A DNA stretch of 64,000 nt from Dromiciops gliroides (GCF_019393635.1 NC_057862.1:267296441-267360440); one strand, 5' to 3'; counted from the stretch's first letter, positions 43,741 through 56,507 are shown. The notes: a model not told the origin generated them from the letters alone. A program made the numbers and translations.

Positions 43741-44290
43741 TGTAACAATTGGAGTAACACCACCTGCTGGAGAGTTAATGTAGGAAAGCTACGCTATGAG
43801 GAGAAGGCATCTGAGGGCAAGTCATGTGGTTTGGGAGGTTAGTTCCTTGGCGTCAGGAAGTGACATTTGATATTTCTGGGTTAGAGAGGAGGCCTGTGGG
43901 AGGAAGAAGGGCCGAGGCTCTCTCTCTCTGTCTCTCTTTGCGAGGACCTCAGGCGCGGAGCAGAGCAGGAGACACTGGCTCCCCAAGATAGATAGCTGAA
44001 TCTAGGCCTTTTTCTCTCTTCACCAAATTCTTATTCTCCTTAAGAAATGCCTAAAAGGGATAGAGCACCGGCCCTGGAGTCAGGAGTACCTGGGTTCAAA
44101 TCCGGCCTCAGACACTTAACACTTACTAGCTGTGTGACCCTGGGCAAGTCACTTAACCCCAATTGCCTCACTAAAAAAAAAAAAAAAAGAAATGCTTAAA
44201 AGTCTAAACTCTTGCTAAAGCTTATAATTTATTGGCGACTACTCATTAGATAATTTTAGACAGTATAACTAGAATTTTAGCAACTTTACA
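43741..44290 (+). mobile_element. Solo LTR (LTR family E) with SINE inside
   Basis: TGTAACAATTGGAGTAACACC...TTTACA. It is clearly homologous to the LTR at 54428-54801: both have caccacctgctggaga, ggcgtcagga, aagcttataatttattggcgac. A SINE splits it at 44057-44188. The target duplication is not clear. Confidence 0.85.
44057..44188 (+). mobile_element. 5'-truncated WSINE1-like SINE
   Basis: Lacks the ggggcagctaggtggcgcagt head. Flanked by aagaaatgcYtaaaa duplications within the LTR. Confidence 0.92.
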
Positions 44291-44332
44291 CTATAGATAG
44301 CTTTGATTTTTTCATCTGAAAACTGTTCATAT

Positions 44333-45251
44333 TGTATGATATGATTATGGATTTGAGTCAGATTAAACTCTGAGGATGGGGTCTGGAAGGTACCCAGCCC
44401 TGCCCCAGTATAGTTTGTTTAGAAGTTTATTGCTTGTCAAATTCTCACTGTCTCCTTTAAGTTTTATTGCCAATTAACAGTGTTTTTACTTCTGCTCAGT
44501 CTCCCCACTTGTCAGCTACATATTAGTTTTGTCTGCAATCCATCATGTGTCAGAACCCCAGTCAGTGGGTCAGGGAGTTTGCCCACCAATTCAATACTCG
44601 GGACTCAAGAAGAAAGGACGGGGCTCGGCACAGGATGCAGCAATTGAGTTGAGACCAGATGTTAAGTAACATGTTTCTTTTTCTCAGAGCAGAATCCCCT
44701 TGACCCTAGGGTCCCGACAATGTGTTATTCTTTTATTCTTTATTCTATTTTTTTGACTTCCCAACATAGCCGAAGATAAATTTTAACCCTGTCATCCTTA
44801 ACAATGCTGAAACACCTGAGTGACTCTTCCTGTTATTCAGGTTGAATATCTTTAGAGACAGGGGCCGAGAGAGGGGAGTCAGTGGGAACTGTGAGATCTG
44901 AAACATCTGACTGTCACTCCCCTGTTTCCTCTTCTTTTGGTTTGACCTTGTTCCCCCTCCCCTTTTCCCCCTTGCTCCTGGAACACGTATGCATGTCCCC
45001 ATACATTGATCACGAACTGAACACGCACCCTGGGTGAGACAGGATTGGATGTTAGATTGTGAGCTCGACCTAGTGTGTGTGGGAACTTCCCCTCTGACCA
45101 ACGTTCCTATATAAGGTCAAGGAATGTATTGGCTGGCGTGGCTCGGGCATTGAGCTTGCCCATTCCTATGGGAATGTAATAAATCTGTCTCTGCTTGACT
45201 TGGTGGTCTCCTCGGGTTATTTGGGTAAACTGAGGCAGTTTGCTCCATACA
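44333..45251 (+). mobile_element. Solo LTR (LTR family C), 919 bp
   Basis: TGTATGATAT...CCATACA with a perfect 4-bp duplication ATAT (44329-44332, 45252-45255). TATATAA at about 45107 and AATAAA at about 45179. It shares its 3' part with the LTR at 14917-15306. Confidence 0.88.
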
Positions 45252-46169
45252 ATATGTTTTGATCATTTATCAATTGGAGAATGGCTCTTATTTTAACAAA
45301 TTTGATTTAGTTCTCTATACGTTTGAAAAATGAGGCCTTTATCAGATACACTTGCTTCAAAATTTTTTTTCACAGTTACTATTGTTTATTGTATTTCCCT
45401 CCATCCTATTCCCTCCCCACACCATATACTATTACTCTCTATCTCCTTTCATCCTGTTCTTCCTTCAAAAGTGTTTTGCTTCTGACTGCTCCCTAACCCA
45501 ATCTGACTGACCTCCCTACTATCACCTTACTCCCACCCCCTTGTCCCTTTCTCCTTCTCCTTTTCCTGCAGGGTAAGATAGACTTCTTTGAGTATGAATG
45601 TTATTCCCACTTTGAGCCAATTCTGATGAGAATAAGGTTCACTCACTCCCTGGCAGCTCCTCCACCTGACCCTCTGCTGTATAAGTTTTTTTCTTGCTTC
45701 TTTTATGTGAGATAATTTACCCCATTCCACTCCTCCCTTTCCCTTTCTCCCTGTGCATTCCTCTCTCACCCTTTAATTTTTAAAAGACATCATTGCTTCA
45801 TATTCAACTCACACCTGTGCCCTCTGTCTAAATACACTTCATTCAGCTGCCCTAATGATGAGAAAGTTTTTATGTTACAAGTATCATCTTCCCATGTAGG
45901 AATATAAACAGTTTAATCTTTTAATATCCCTTATGATTTCCTTTTCCTGTTTACCTTTTTATGCTTCTTCTTGTGTCCTGTATTGAAAGTCATATTTTCT
46001 ATTCCACTCAGTTCTTTTTTTTTTAATAACACAATTGACACCTTCTCTTTAAATTAGAAAGTTGATGAGAGGTTATGACTATTTTCTTTGTAAATAAATT
46101 TAAAAGTGACCACAGCTGGGTTTCAGGACAATCCACGTAAGGTGAAGATAACTTAAAATACTTCTTGTT

Positions 46170-46425
46170 TATTACAAAGAATTCTACCTTGTTCAGGAAG
46201 TCTTCCCCAATCTCCCTTAATTCGAAGTCCTTCTCAATATTGATACCCCTTCCCCAATGTATTCTGTATTTAGTTTGTAGAGAGTTGTTTGCACATTGCA
46301 TTCCCACTTGGACTGAGCTCCTTAAGAACAGGAACTATGTTTTATTTTCTTTTGTATCCCAATCACTTAGCTCAGTGGCTGGTACATAGTAGGCACCTAA
46401 TCAATGTTTATTGACTGACTGTCTG
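46170..46425 (+). mobile_element. L2 3' end relic
   Basis: ctccttaagaacaggaactatgttt, then cacttagctcagtggctggtacatagtaggcacctaatcaatgttt-type text, characteristic of LINE2 3' ends, ending in the gactgactg repeat. Confidence 0.8.
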
Positions 46426-47274
46426 GATCAAAAGGCTTGAAATGAAGAAATGGTAGGGAAGTCCCAATAACAAGAAAGCAAGATGAGCTAGTTGTATAAG
46501 CATGTTCAGGAGATCCCTGGTTCTGTTGGTAAATGAGAGCTTGGAATGCCTTGCTGATCTGTATCACCTGCTGATTTGAGAAAATGACATAATTTTTCTT
46601 AGGCCAACTTTCATACCCTTATATAGCTATACTCGTTGTGATTAAAGAAATGTAGTAAAATCTACTGATTGCAGGTCTATGTAAGATATATCTTTAAGTT
46701 TTTGTGGTAATTTTTATGGCTATATTTAGGTATTGTCAAAGAATAAATAGGGACTAGTCACGTGTGTGTGAATTACTGTGTTAGGGAAAAAAAAAACAAC
46801 AACACATGAGACCTGGGACTTAACTTTTAGGATCCTAAAAAGAGAATTAGACATATGAACCAGCAGAAGGCTTGATGTTTCCCTAAAAGAAAAGCTTGGA
46901 TAAAATGTTGACTAGAGATAAGGTGATGGTATAAGATAACTGGGTTGTCAATATCAGAAGATCTTATAAACAACAAGACATAAGGATCTAGGGTTGCTTT
47001 TTAGCTGCTGTTTAGTATGTCATATAAATAGAGATCAATGGTGATCCTTCATTCTTTAATCCTTTTATCTGTTTGTGGGGCATGGTATCAAAGCACTGAT
47101 AAGGACTACAACTTGCCCTTATCTTCATTTCTGACACTCTCTAAGTCAAGCATAGTATTGTCCAAGTGCTTGTTATTTGCCAGGCACATTGGTTTACAAT
47201 GGTTTTAATTATCAGATTGATAGTATGCATATGCCTGTGTCTTTTTTGTTTGTTTGTTTGTACTTAAGACAAGC
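46426..47274. other. No gene seen
   Basis: AT-rich unassigned sequence. I see no ORF with a domain and no repeat I can name. Confidence 0.45.
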
Positions 47275-47286
47275 TAAAGTGCTAAC

Positions 47287-47540
47287 TGAGGCAGCTAGGT
47301 GGATCAGTGAATAGAACATTGGCCCTGGAATTAGGAAGACTAGTCAAATGGGCCTCAGACACTTACTAGCTTTGTGACCCTTGGCAAGTCAATTAACTTC
47401 TGTTTGCCTTAATCCACTAGAGAAGGAAATGGCAAAACACTCCAGTCTCTTTACCAAGAAAGCCCCATGGACAGTATTAGTATCATATGGACCCTGGAGG
47501 CACAAAGAGTTGAACAGAACTGAATGATTGAAAAACAACA
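47287..47540 (+). mobile_element. MAR1-like SINE with RTE/BovB-type tail
   Basis: tRNA-like head (gaggcagctaggtggatcagtg), core (cttactagctttgtgaccct) and tail gagaaggaaatggcaaaacactccag...gaacagaactgaatgattg. Flanked by aaagtgctaact duplications. Confidence 0.9.
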
Positions 47541-47834
47541 AAGTGCTAACTAGTCCTTATTGAATACCCAAAACAAGGTGTGTAGAGGAGGTAAAGGAAT
47601 TCTTGTTCCAGACTTGTACCTAAGGGATGGATCTGGTAGCAACCACAGTAGTTATTTGGTTATTTTCACTTACTCTATTCCAGAAGGCAAAAAAGAATCA
47701 CTGAATCTAGAAAGGAGTCACTTTCAAATAGAGATAAGTCAATGGAAAAACAACAACACATTAAGCAGGTATGGGTAAAGGTTGTGCAATAGGGTATCAG
47801 ACCCGACATTTTAGCAATTAAAAATGAATTACCA

Positions 47835-47983
47835 GGGGCGGCTAGGTGGCGCAGTGGATAAAGCACCGGCCCTGGATTCAGGAGTACCTGAGTTCAAATC
47901 CAGCCTCAGACACTTACTAGCTGTGTGACCCTGGGCAAGTCACTTAACCCTCATTGCCCCGCAAAAAACAAAAACAACAACAA
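47835..47983 (+). mobile_element. WSINE1-like SINE
   Basis: Sense SINE with (aac)n-rich tail, flanked by aaaatgaattacca duplications. Confidence 0.94.
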
Positions 47984-47990
47984 CAAAAAA

Positions 47991-48950
47991 ATGAATTACC
48001 ACCTCATTGTATCTACTTGTGTACTGTCCTCCCTGTGCCCTCTTTATATTGTTCTGAAAAAGTTGGCTTTACTTTTTGGGCTGTGGATAGTTGGGATCTT
48101 AATTTCTTTTTCCTAGTGTACAGACTTTACCTTTTCTCAGTGGCATATGAAATGTTAGGAGTTAAGGAAAAAACAAAATATATTCTAATTTTGTCAGGAC
48201 TGCTTAGTATAATTAGTAAAGAGTAGAGGTCATCAAAATCACACACACAGAGAAAATAACAATTTTTTTTTTTTTGTTTAAAGGGGAGGGGACTGGTGAG
48301 GCAGTATATGTGCAAATTAGCCAGGTCATGACTCTTTCTGGCTCTCGTTTCACTTTGTAAACAAAAGCAGGCCTGAATTCAATCAAATGTTACTTGTTAA
48401 AGTAAACTAGCAAAAAGCTGGTGAAAATTAAAGTAGAACAGAATATGGTTTTAATAATTCCATTCTCTACTCTGGTTTTCAGATTTTTTATAAAAGTAAA
48501 ACCATTCCACTATTTCATTCCATGGGGTGTGGCCTTCGTTCCCTGTCCCTTTCATTAAAATTAAAGAGAGTTTTAATGGGTGCTATACGATAATGAATAG
48601 AAAATCCATACCAAAAAGAAAAATGCCACAATCATAGCATCAAATAGCCTTAAGCTTCAGAACTCTGATTTCCATCACCTTTAGTATTTGGGATCATTAA
48701 TGTAGGATTTTTTAAAATGAGAGAAATGAATCCCTGTATGCTGCTTAGCTGGGAGTCTAAGTAATAACACGTGCTCTTGATAATGTCATCTGAAATACCC
48801 TAGAGAAATCTAGGGTTTTTTTTTTTTTTTTTGGTTAAACATTTTTTTAACCTAACAGTTGAGTATCTGGAAAGGGTAAAAACAAACAAAAAGGAACTCT
48901 GAGTGGATGTGTTCAAAGAATCATAAAGTTGAAAGAGATCTTAAGCAGTC
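47991..48950. other. No gene seen
   Basis: Unassigned. Small ORFs at 47954-48226 start inside the SINE tail and have no domain. T runs at 48260 and 48816 could be tails of decayed retroelements. Confidence 0.4.
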
Positions 48951-48952
48951 AT

Positions 48953-49150
48953 TAAAGTAGTGTAGTGAAGTGTTAAGTTTACTGAGTTTGAAGTCAAAGG
49001 ACTTGGATTCAGATACCAACTCTATTACTTAGAAGTGCCAAATGTGACCTTGTGTGGATCATTTAATCCCCCTAGATCTCCACTTATTTTTATATAAAAT
49101 AAATGATATGAACTAGATGACAGTTAAGGTTCTTTTCACTTTTGCTACTT
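48953..49150 (+). mobile_element. MIR-family relic
   Basis: agtgtagtgaagtgttaag, then ggacttggattcagatacc...cttagaagtgccaaatgtgacct, then gatatgaactagatgac: an ancient MIR/CORE-SINE body in sense orientation. Confidence 0.7.
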
Positions 49151-49521
49151 TGATCTGTTCAAACCCCAACCTACAATACATTACAAGATAATAAAATGAA
49201 ATAAACATTGGTCAAGTAAGTACCTACTGTGAGCTAACCACCATGATAGTTGTTGAGAGGGATACAAAGTTAAGATATAAGCACCAATAAACTAAGTCGA
49301 GTAGACACAAACACTTCATCATAGTTAGCTATGCCTTGTGCATTGGTCAGGGGTTGCTTTTGTTGTTGCTTATGGGTTTTGTTTTACATTACAAAATTTA
49401 CAGACTATGCCTACCCTGTGAGAAGTCTATTGTAATAAAGTAAAATAATTAAGTAAAAGTAACAGTGGTGACCTCATCTGAAAGTGTATGCAAAATTCCA
49501 TATCTATAGCATCTCCTCATC

Positions 49522-49680
49522 TTTTTTTTTTTTTTTTTTTTTTTTGCAGGGCAGTTGGGGTTAAGTGACTTGCCCAGGGTCACATAGCCAGCAAGTGTCA
49601 AGTGTCTGAGGCTGGATTTGAACTCAGGTCCTCCTGAATCCAGGGCCAGTGCTCTATCCACTGTGCCACCTAGCTGCCCC
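49522..49680 (-). mobile_element. WSINE1-like SINE
   Basis: Antisense SINE with a 23-T tail, flanked by tcctcatct duplications. Confidence 0.94.
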
Positions 49681-49689
49681 TCCTCATCT

Positions 49690-50285
49690 ATTTTTAAAAG
49701 AGCAGAAACTAGTTTTTTTCTCCCTCCCACCTCTCCTGATCCCATTGAGGGAAAATAAAGGAAAAAAAATCCTTTTTCCAAATATGCATAGTCAAGCAAA
49801 GCAAATTCTCTCAATGGCTATATACAAAATATATATGTCTCATTCTCCACCCTAAATCCATCACTTCTCTGTCACTGATAGCTTATTTAATCATAAATTC
49901 TATGGACTCATGGGCATTTTAGTGAATAGTTTTTACAGCTTTCAAAATTGTTTCTAATATTGTTGTTATTGTATCAATTGTCCACTTGGTTCTGCTGATT
50001 TTCAAAAATATATAAAAGTCCTAAAATATTTATGATTATGTTATTTAAATGGTATATATTATTCTTCTGGACATGCTTACTTCATATTGCATCAGTTCAT
50101 ATGTCATTTCATATATTTTTGAAACATTTTATTTCTTAACCTCTTAGAGAACAATAGTATTCCATCATATTATTTTGCCAAAACATTTCATCCATTCCTC
50201 AATTGCTGGCCATCCCCTAATTCCACCCCTCCTTTTTTGCCACCACACAAAAACAGCTATTATACTATTGTGACAGTCACTTAAT
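49690..50285 (-). mobile_element. Old L1 3' end (antisense)
   Basis: The 3' UTR text (catagtcaagcaaagcaaattc) leads into ORF2 C-terminal complement (acaatagtattccatcatat, cattcctcaattgctggccatcccc). Confidence 0.75.
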
Positions 50286-50289
50286 TTGC

Positions 50290-52130
50290 TTCTACCATGT
50301 GACAGTCACAATCTCTCTGAGTCTTAGTTTCTTCAAATGAAAATTGTTTTTTTTTCCCCAACTCTTTTTACTAGGATGATGAAATTACTTTTTGAGGTCC
50401 CTTCTTGCTCTGTGTTTCTTTGATATTAATTTCAACTGATGTCACAGGAAAGCAACTCAGTTTCTCATACCTTTTTCTCATTTTAGATAGGTCATAAACC
50501 CCTAAATAATAAGTAGATGCTAATGTATCTAAAATGAAAAGGGAATGAAAGAGATTGGTTTTCTCCTCACACTGCCCACTTTTTACAAAGTTATGTAAAG
50601 CATCATTTTCAAATTTTCTCCACGTCACTAGGACTCAGAGCAATTTATTAGCCCCCAGCAGTTCCATACATATCAAATCCTTCCTGTTCTCTTCCCACCC
50701 ATAGTGAAATCTAATTACCTTCTCTACCATCCCTAAAAATGACCATTCTAACTCCAAAGAAAGTCAGACTCAAAACAGGGCTGGTTGAGATCTCTTGGGA
50801 GCAGAGATTAGCTCATTGTTCCATCTGTTAGAACTAAAACATCCCCTTTTCTTAAATGATCTGATTTCAAGCTCCCTGGGGTGATCATTTGGTGCTTGCA
50901 TTGTCTTCTACCTCAGCTTCTCCTCCTTTGTATTTTTTCCTATGGCTGATGGACTCAGTATATCATATTTTCTTGTCCATATTGTTTGAAAACACACCTG
51001 GAAAACTGCCCAATTTGGAAATTGCTTAAATTACAAAAAAGTCCAACAGTCCTTAATAGTTCTAAAAGTTCATGCTGAAAGCCTACAATTTATTGAGTAG
51101 GATTAGATGCTCATTGCCTATGACACTTTTAATACCATTGCATTGAAGTTTATACAAGAAATTCCAAGTTTAAAACTGGAATCTTAGCAATAACAGCTGG
51201 GTCATTTGTTTATGTGATAGACAGGAAAGAATGACTTCTGTAATCTTCATATTTGGCACCAGGATTTTGCTTTTATAAAAAAAAAAATTCAGATACTTAT
51301 AGTTGAACACTCTAATTTGTCCCTTATGTTAAGATCTCTGCCTTGAGCAGTCCTTCTTTCTTCATCTCCTCCTTCTTCTTTCTTTCTACATACATATATG
51401 TGTGTGGTGTTTCTCTCTGTCTCTGTCTCCCTGTCTGTCTTTCTCTCTCTCTCTCTCTGACTCTGACTCTCTCTGTCTCTCTCTCCAAACAAGTTCTTAA
51501 AAATATTAAATACTGTAGCCCACCTCTCTGACAGTCAGGGGTAAGTTGTTAGCTCCTGGTTCTCTCCCCCAGGCACCTCACATTCCACATTTTGTTTCTA
51601 GCATGAAAGACTTTGTTTTAAATCATAATAGCATCCAGGCCGTAATCACATTATAACACACATGGAGAACTTGCAAAATGTCATGTGTTTTGGATTTGAC
51701 ATTCTGATTTATGATTGTGCTCTCCAGTTACACAGCTGCAATCTAATTTTCCGTCAAAGATGTTTTTCATTTTTCTTTTACTTTGTTGCACCCTGTCTTT
51801 ATGTAAGGAAAAATGAAAGGCACCAGGTGAAGTCACAGCCTAAGTACAAATGATTTTGTCAGACAGTGTAAAAGTGTATGCTAGTGTTTCAAAAAGCCTA
51901 TGATTTTTGACTAAAAGTGTATCACAAATTAAGAAATTTATAGAAATCATTTGTAGTCCTCAGACCATCCTAGAACCTCTCTATCTCTGTCATATAATAC
52001 CCATATCCGGGGAGGAGTGGATATAAATTGAAATTTTCCATTTGAACACCTAGGTAATTGCAAACTACAGCTCCTTCCTTATTTTGCTTATTTTAGAGAA
52101 CCATAGAAGGGACTGTAGAGATCAAGATGA
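50290..52130. other. No gene seen
   Basis: Unassigned sequence with a (CT)n microsatellite at about 51410-51486. ORFs at 50371-50628 and 51289-51531 are short and low-complexity or lack domains. Confidence 0.45.
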
Positions 52131-52284
52131 GAATCACAGGTTGTTAGAGCAGGAGGGGGCTTGATAGATGAGTCGTCAAATCAACATGCATTTACTAAGT
52201 GATTAATACATGTCATGCACTGTGCATGACAAAGAAAAATTTAAAAAAATGTTCTTTCAGTCAGTGAATTCACAGTCTAATGGG

Positions 52285-52375
52285 AGAAAAATCTGAGGCC
52301 CATAGAGGTTAAGTGACTTGTCCCAGATCACTAGTAACAGAGTTGGGTCTAGACCTCCATATTTTTCAATACCTG
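52285..52375 (-). mobile_element. MIR relic
   Basis: tgaggcccatagaggttaagtgacttgtcccagatcactagtaac is the complement of a MIR core. The bases just upstream (52185-52285) resemble another ancient interspersed repeat (catttactaagtgattaatacatg). Confidence 0.65.
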
Positions 52376-52732
52376 GTCCAGATCTGCTTGCTTTACATCA
52401 TTTAATTGTAAAGATGAGCTTCATTAGTAAAGTATATAACAGAACAAGTAGTATTCTAAGTAAATTTCCCTTTAATATGCTAAAAAGAACATTACTCTTT
52501 TCTTTGGATTCATACCTATTAACTTTTCATTTAATGTCAGTGAAAAACTTTGCAAATCCATTTTTGGTTCTGCCATTTACATATGGCACCCCAATATACA
52601 TTGGTCCATGAGTGGAAGCAAATTTCATGCTATGAATTTAACAAGCCTGAACTCCAGCTGTATCATATTTAACACATTCCTATTTTTAACAAAAGCCAAG
52701 AAGATACTGAATATGAGTGTTTTTATGGTAGT

Positions 52733-53328
52733 GTGGTAAAAATTATTTGTGGTATAGGCAGATTTTGAAGGACCTCCCCTTTTGGGGGAGAAAAGATTGA
52801 ATGCTCCCTGAAGGGAAGTTAGAGGGCACTTCCAGAATGCTAGCTCTGGGGTCACTTCTGGAACGGTAGCTCTTGAGGCACTTGTGGAATGTTAGTTCAC
52901 GCTCTCTCTCTGGGGACTGCTGTCCTGGTGGCGTGTGAGCAACCTTAGACTAGTGGGCTGTTCAGGTGTTGGGCGAGTTACTTATGGAAAACCTTAAATT
53001 CCTTTGAACTAGCTTAATAGAAAAACGGTCTGGGGATTGCATAAGCTAAGTTTAGAGTTAAGAATATCTATCTGTATTTCTATTTTCCTATTTCCTTATC
53101 TTTGATTTTTATTAATTTCACCTTTGTTGTTTAATTCCCAAGTAATAAAATCTGAACCTTTTGTGAACTAAAACTTAGAGGCTCCTTTCTTATTGGCCTG
53201 GCAGAAATATCTAAAAAGGGCAGTTCAGAGGGGAGGGTTAAACCTAAAAGGTCCCTCATATTTCTGGGACCCCAATATTAAGGCGAATCACCCAAATAAT
53301 GCTCCATATATCAAATTTGGCCCTCACA
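52733..53328 (+). mobile_element. Solo LTR (LTR family B)
   Basis: 596 bp, TGTGGTAAAAATT...CCCTCACA, with a perfect 4-bp duplication GTAG (52729-52732, 53329-53332). AATAAA at about 53145. Homologous to the antisense LTR at 19800-20435. Confidence 0.92.
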
Positions 53329-53399
53329 GTAGGTCAATAAAACCATAGTGATAAGGATATAAAAATAATTTGTTTAGCTAATGATATAAATGATAAAGG

Positions 53400-53710
53400 A
53401 TGTGTGACCATTTAATCACTTTCTTAGCATAATTCCAAGTTGTTTGATACTGCTCCATCAATTTTATATTTGTATGTCTTTCTTCCTACAACACTTCCAA
53501 CATTGACTAATTTAAACATTTGTCGTCTTTGCTGATTGGGTGCAAGATGAAAGTTTAGAGTTGTTTTGGTTTGCATTTCTTTTTTCATTAGGAATTTGAA
53601 ATAATCTTTCATGTGGTTGTTAATAATTAAGAATTCTTCCTCAGAAGAAGAATTCCCAATTGTTCTTAAAATTTTCAATATTCTTTGACCACTTATATCA
53701 TGGGGGAAAG
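53400..53710 (-). mobile_element. Old L1 ORF2 C-terminal remnant (antisense)
   Basis: The complement encodes a degraded ORF2 tail (KKEMQTKTTLNFHLAP-type text, cf. REMQIKTTLRYHLTP in the full-length L1). Confidence 0.75.
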
Positions 53711-53735
53711 CACTTGAGAATAGATACATATACAT

Positions 53736-53795
53736 ACATGCATGCATGCATGCACACATACACACATATACATGTGTATATTTATATTTGTATTT
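53736..53795. repeat. CATG/CA microsatellite
   Basis: Short tandem catg and cacata units. Confidence 0.85.
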
Positions 53796-54088
53796 ATGTG
53801 TAACAGATATGAAAGGACATGATCCCCACCTCTAGAAAGTTATAGGAGTCTGGGGTCTGATCATACTGACTGGTTGATTTCTCAATGTCTTCCTGACATT
53901 TAACTTAATGACTAAAATTTTACTTTATTCTTTTTGAACTATATGACTACTTGAGGGATATATTAGAACATTTGTCTTTCATTGATAAATTTGCAATCAA
54001 TTCTCATTAATCAACTCATAATTGTTTGATGAAATATAGAAATCTCTTTCCCATTATTATTGACTCCTATTGATTTATGTTAAAATAA

Positions 54089-54328
54089 AAATAGCTAGCA
54101 TTTACCTAACTCTTTAAGGTTTGTAAAATGCTTTACAAATATGACCTCATTTTATCCTCACAATTATCTTAGAAGGTAAAAGTCATTATCCACATTTTGC
54201 AGATGGGGCTCATAGAATTGAACCGATTTGTTCAGGGTAACACAGACAACTAACTAGTGTCTAAGGCTAGGTTTGAAATCAGGTCTTCCTGACTCCAGAC
54301 ACTCTATCCACTGTGCCATTTGGCTATA
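54089..54328 (-). mobile_element. MIR/CORE-SINE relic
   Basis: tagcatttacctaactctttaaggtttgtaaaatgctttacaaatatg, then cttcctgactccagacactctatccactgtgcc: an ancient antisense CORE-SINE of the type common in marsupials. Confidence 0.7.
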
Positions 54329-54427
54329 TAATTTATTAACAAATAAGAGCAATAAAAAATATATTTATGTATACATGCACATACATACATGTACACATAC
54401 ATTATTTTAAAACTTTTTGGCTACAAC

Positions 54428-54801
54428 TGTAACGATTGGAATGATGCCACCTGCTGGAGACTTACTGTAGAAGAGTTCTGCCCATGAAGCGAAGGTCTTT
54501 GAGGGCAAGACCAGGAGTCTTTTCTTTGGCGTCAGGAAATGACGCGGGCTAGTGGGAGGAGGAGGGAAGAGACTGGCGCTCAGTCTCGCGCGCTCTGGCC
54601 TGAGGACGCTGGTGGAGAGTGGAGCTAGAAATGCTCTCTCCCTTTAATAGATAGAAATCTAGGCCTTTCTCTCTCTCTTTACCAAATTCTTATTCTCCTT
54701 AATAAATGCTTAAAAGTCTAACTCTTGCTAAAGCTTATAATTTATTGGCGACCACTCATTAGATATTTTAGACAGACTAGCTAGAATTTTAGCCCTGAAC
54801 A
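54428..54801 (+). mobile_element. Solo LTR (LTR family E)
   Basis: 374 bp, TGTAACGATTGG...CTGAACA, with a 4-bp duplication CAAC (54424-54427, 54802-54805). AATAAA at about 54700. CpG-containing middle (ctcgcgcgctctgg). Confidence 0.9.
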
Positions 54802-54805
54802 CAAC

Positions 54806-55282
54806 CAATGTTAATGTCACCACCAAAGCCATCTCAAGCTCTTAATATATCAATTGGTTGACTCCACTTAACTGAAAACAATTGGAAATAATTCGAATAA
54901 CACTGGATAATAATTAAAGTATCTTTTTAAAAAACCTTCATATTTCTCTCTGGATTTTTCCTTTCTCTTTGTCTTTTTTCAACAAATACAGAAAATAATC
55001 CTTCCCAAAATTGTTCATAAAATTCTCTTTGTTGAATTTCCTCATAAAATTATACCTAACACATGCTCATTAGAAAGTTCATCCTTATTCCTCTCTCAGT
55101 CAGTTTCATAGTTTCTCATAGATCACAGGTTATACATCTCTAGGGGAAAACATACATGATACAGATTTTTCATAGGTCATATTGGATCATATATAAAAAC
55201 ACCCCCTTTCTGATTCCATAGTGAGAAGTAGTTCCCCTTAGGTAATTTTTAAGTGACTTCTCATAAAATCCCTATGGATTCA
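54806..55282. other. No gene seen
   Basis: AT-rich unassigned sequence. Confidence 0.45.
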
Positions 55283-55665
55283 GTTTCCAATTAAATTCAA
55301 TTTGGCAAATGTTTATCACATGCCTACTATGTGTTGGATATAGTGTTAAGTGCTGGGAATGAAAAAGAGGCAAAAGACAGACCCTGCCCTCAAGGAGCTT
55401 ACATTCTAATAGGGGAGATAACATGTAAACACATATATGCAAAGCAAACTATATACAGGATAAATATGAAATATTTAAAAGAAAGAAATCACTGGAATTA
55501 GGAGGGGAGGGAAGCTTCCTGTAGAAGGTAGAATTTTAGTTGGAATTTAAAGGAAGTAAAAAAAAAAGTCAGAAAGTTTGGAGTGGAGGGAGTGGGGAGA
55601 ATGCTCCAGGAATGGAGGATAACCAGTAAAAATGCCTATAGCTGAAAGGAGTGTGTTGTTTGTGG
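55283..55665 (+). mobile_element. Ancient LINE-type relic (L3/CR1-like, tentative)
   Basis: cctactatgtgttggatatagtgttaagtgctggg, then cctgccctcaaggagcttacattctaatagggg and ggaagcttcctgtagaaggtag: text typical of very old interspersed repeats in marsupials. The family name is tentative. Confidence 0.5.
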
Positions 55666-55789
55666 AAACTATAGATATTTCCCTACCAGGAAGTTATTCA
55701 ACATAGCTAGTAATTTTTTAAAGCAAAAAAGAATAAAAAGAAAAATAGCAAAACTGACCAATACTTTTAAAACATCTGAAAATATGTAC

Positions 55790-55985
55790 TTCTCACCTCT
55801 GCAAAAGTATAGAATGTCTTCTCATATCTCTCTTTTAGGGCCATGACTGTTCTTTATAATTTTGCAATATTCACTATGAATTTTTTATGATTATTTCTCC
55901 CATTTATATCATTGTAATCATTGGGGATATTGTATTCTTTACTACTTATTTTACTCTATGTAGGTTCTTATATGAGTTATTGAAA
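55790..55985 (-). mobile_element. Old L1 remnant (antisense), left part
   Basis: Weak similarity to the L1 ORF2 C-terminal/3' UTR complement. It probably belongs with 57900-58670 and was separated by later insertions. Confidence 0.4.
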
Positions 55986-56360
55986 TTATTCGGGGGCTAA
56001 CTGTTTCTAGCTAAATAATTGGGGACCAGACTGGGTTTTTAACACCATCTCCCCGCCCCCCACCCCCAGCACCATTTTGTCTCTACATTACCTATTCTGT
56101 ACTAAGAGGAGAGCACTCACCAATTGGACTGAGCCTAGAGTGTGAGCCAAGAATGGGACTCACCTTGTGGTCTGAATCTTTTTCCTCTTTTGATAGAGGT
56201 GGCTCTTACATACTGATCAAAGCTAATTGGCTGGGATCATTCAATTCCATTGGTAGACATGACTTGAGGGTTGTCCATATTGCCCAGTTTTAATTTTTAA
56301 GGCATTGCTTTCTTCAGTGAGATTATGCATCTTTTTTTCCATTTGGCCAGATGACTTTTT

Positions 56361-56507
56361 TTTTTTTTTTTGGCGGGGCAATGGGGGTTAAGTGACTTGC
56401 CTAGGGTCACACAGCTAGTAAGTATCAAGTGTCTGAGGCCGGCTTTGAACTCAGGTACTCCTGAATCCAGGGCCAGCTCTTTAACCACTGAGTCATCTAG
56501 CTGCCCC
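56361..56507 (-). mobile_element. WSINE1-like SINE
   Basis: Antisense SINE flanked by agatgactttt duplications, inside the L1 ORF1 fragment. Confidence 0.93.

Larger units (their letters stand above)
42883..46016 (-). mobile_element. Old L1 (antisense), internally deleted and interrupted by LTRs
   Basis: 3' UTR (ttttaaaactttgtgttccaaac) and ORF2 C-terminus run to 43740. After an LTR there is a short ORF2 piece (44291-44332), then another LTR. It resumes at 45252 with ORF2 text (gatcatttatcaattggagaatgg), followed by the inter-ORF and ORF1 3' region (45370-46016). Most of ORF2 is missing. Confidence 0.75.
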
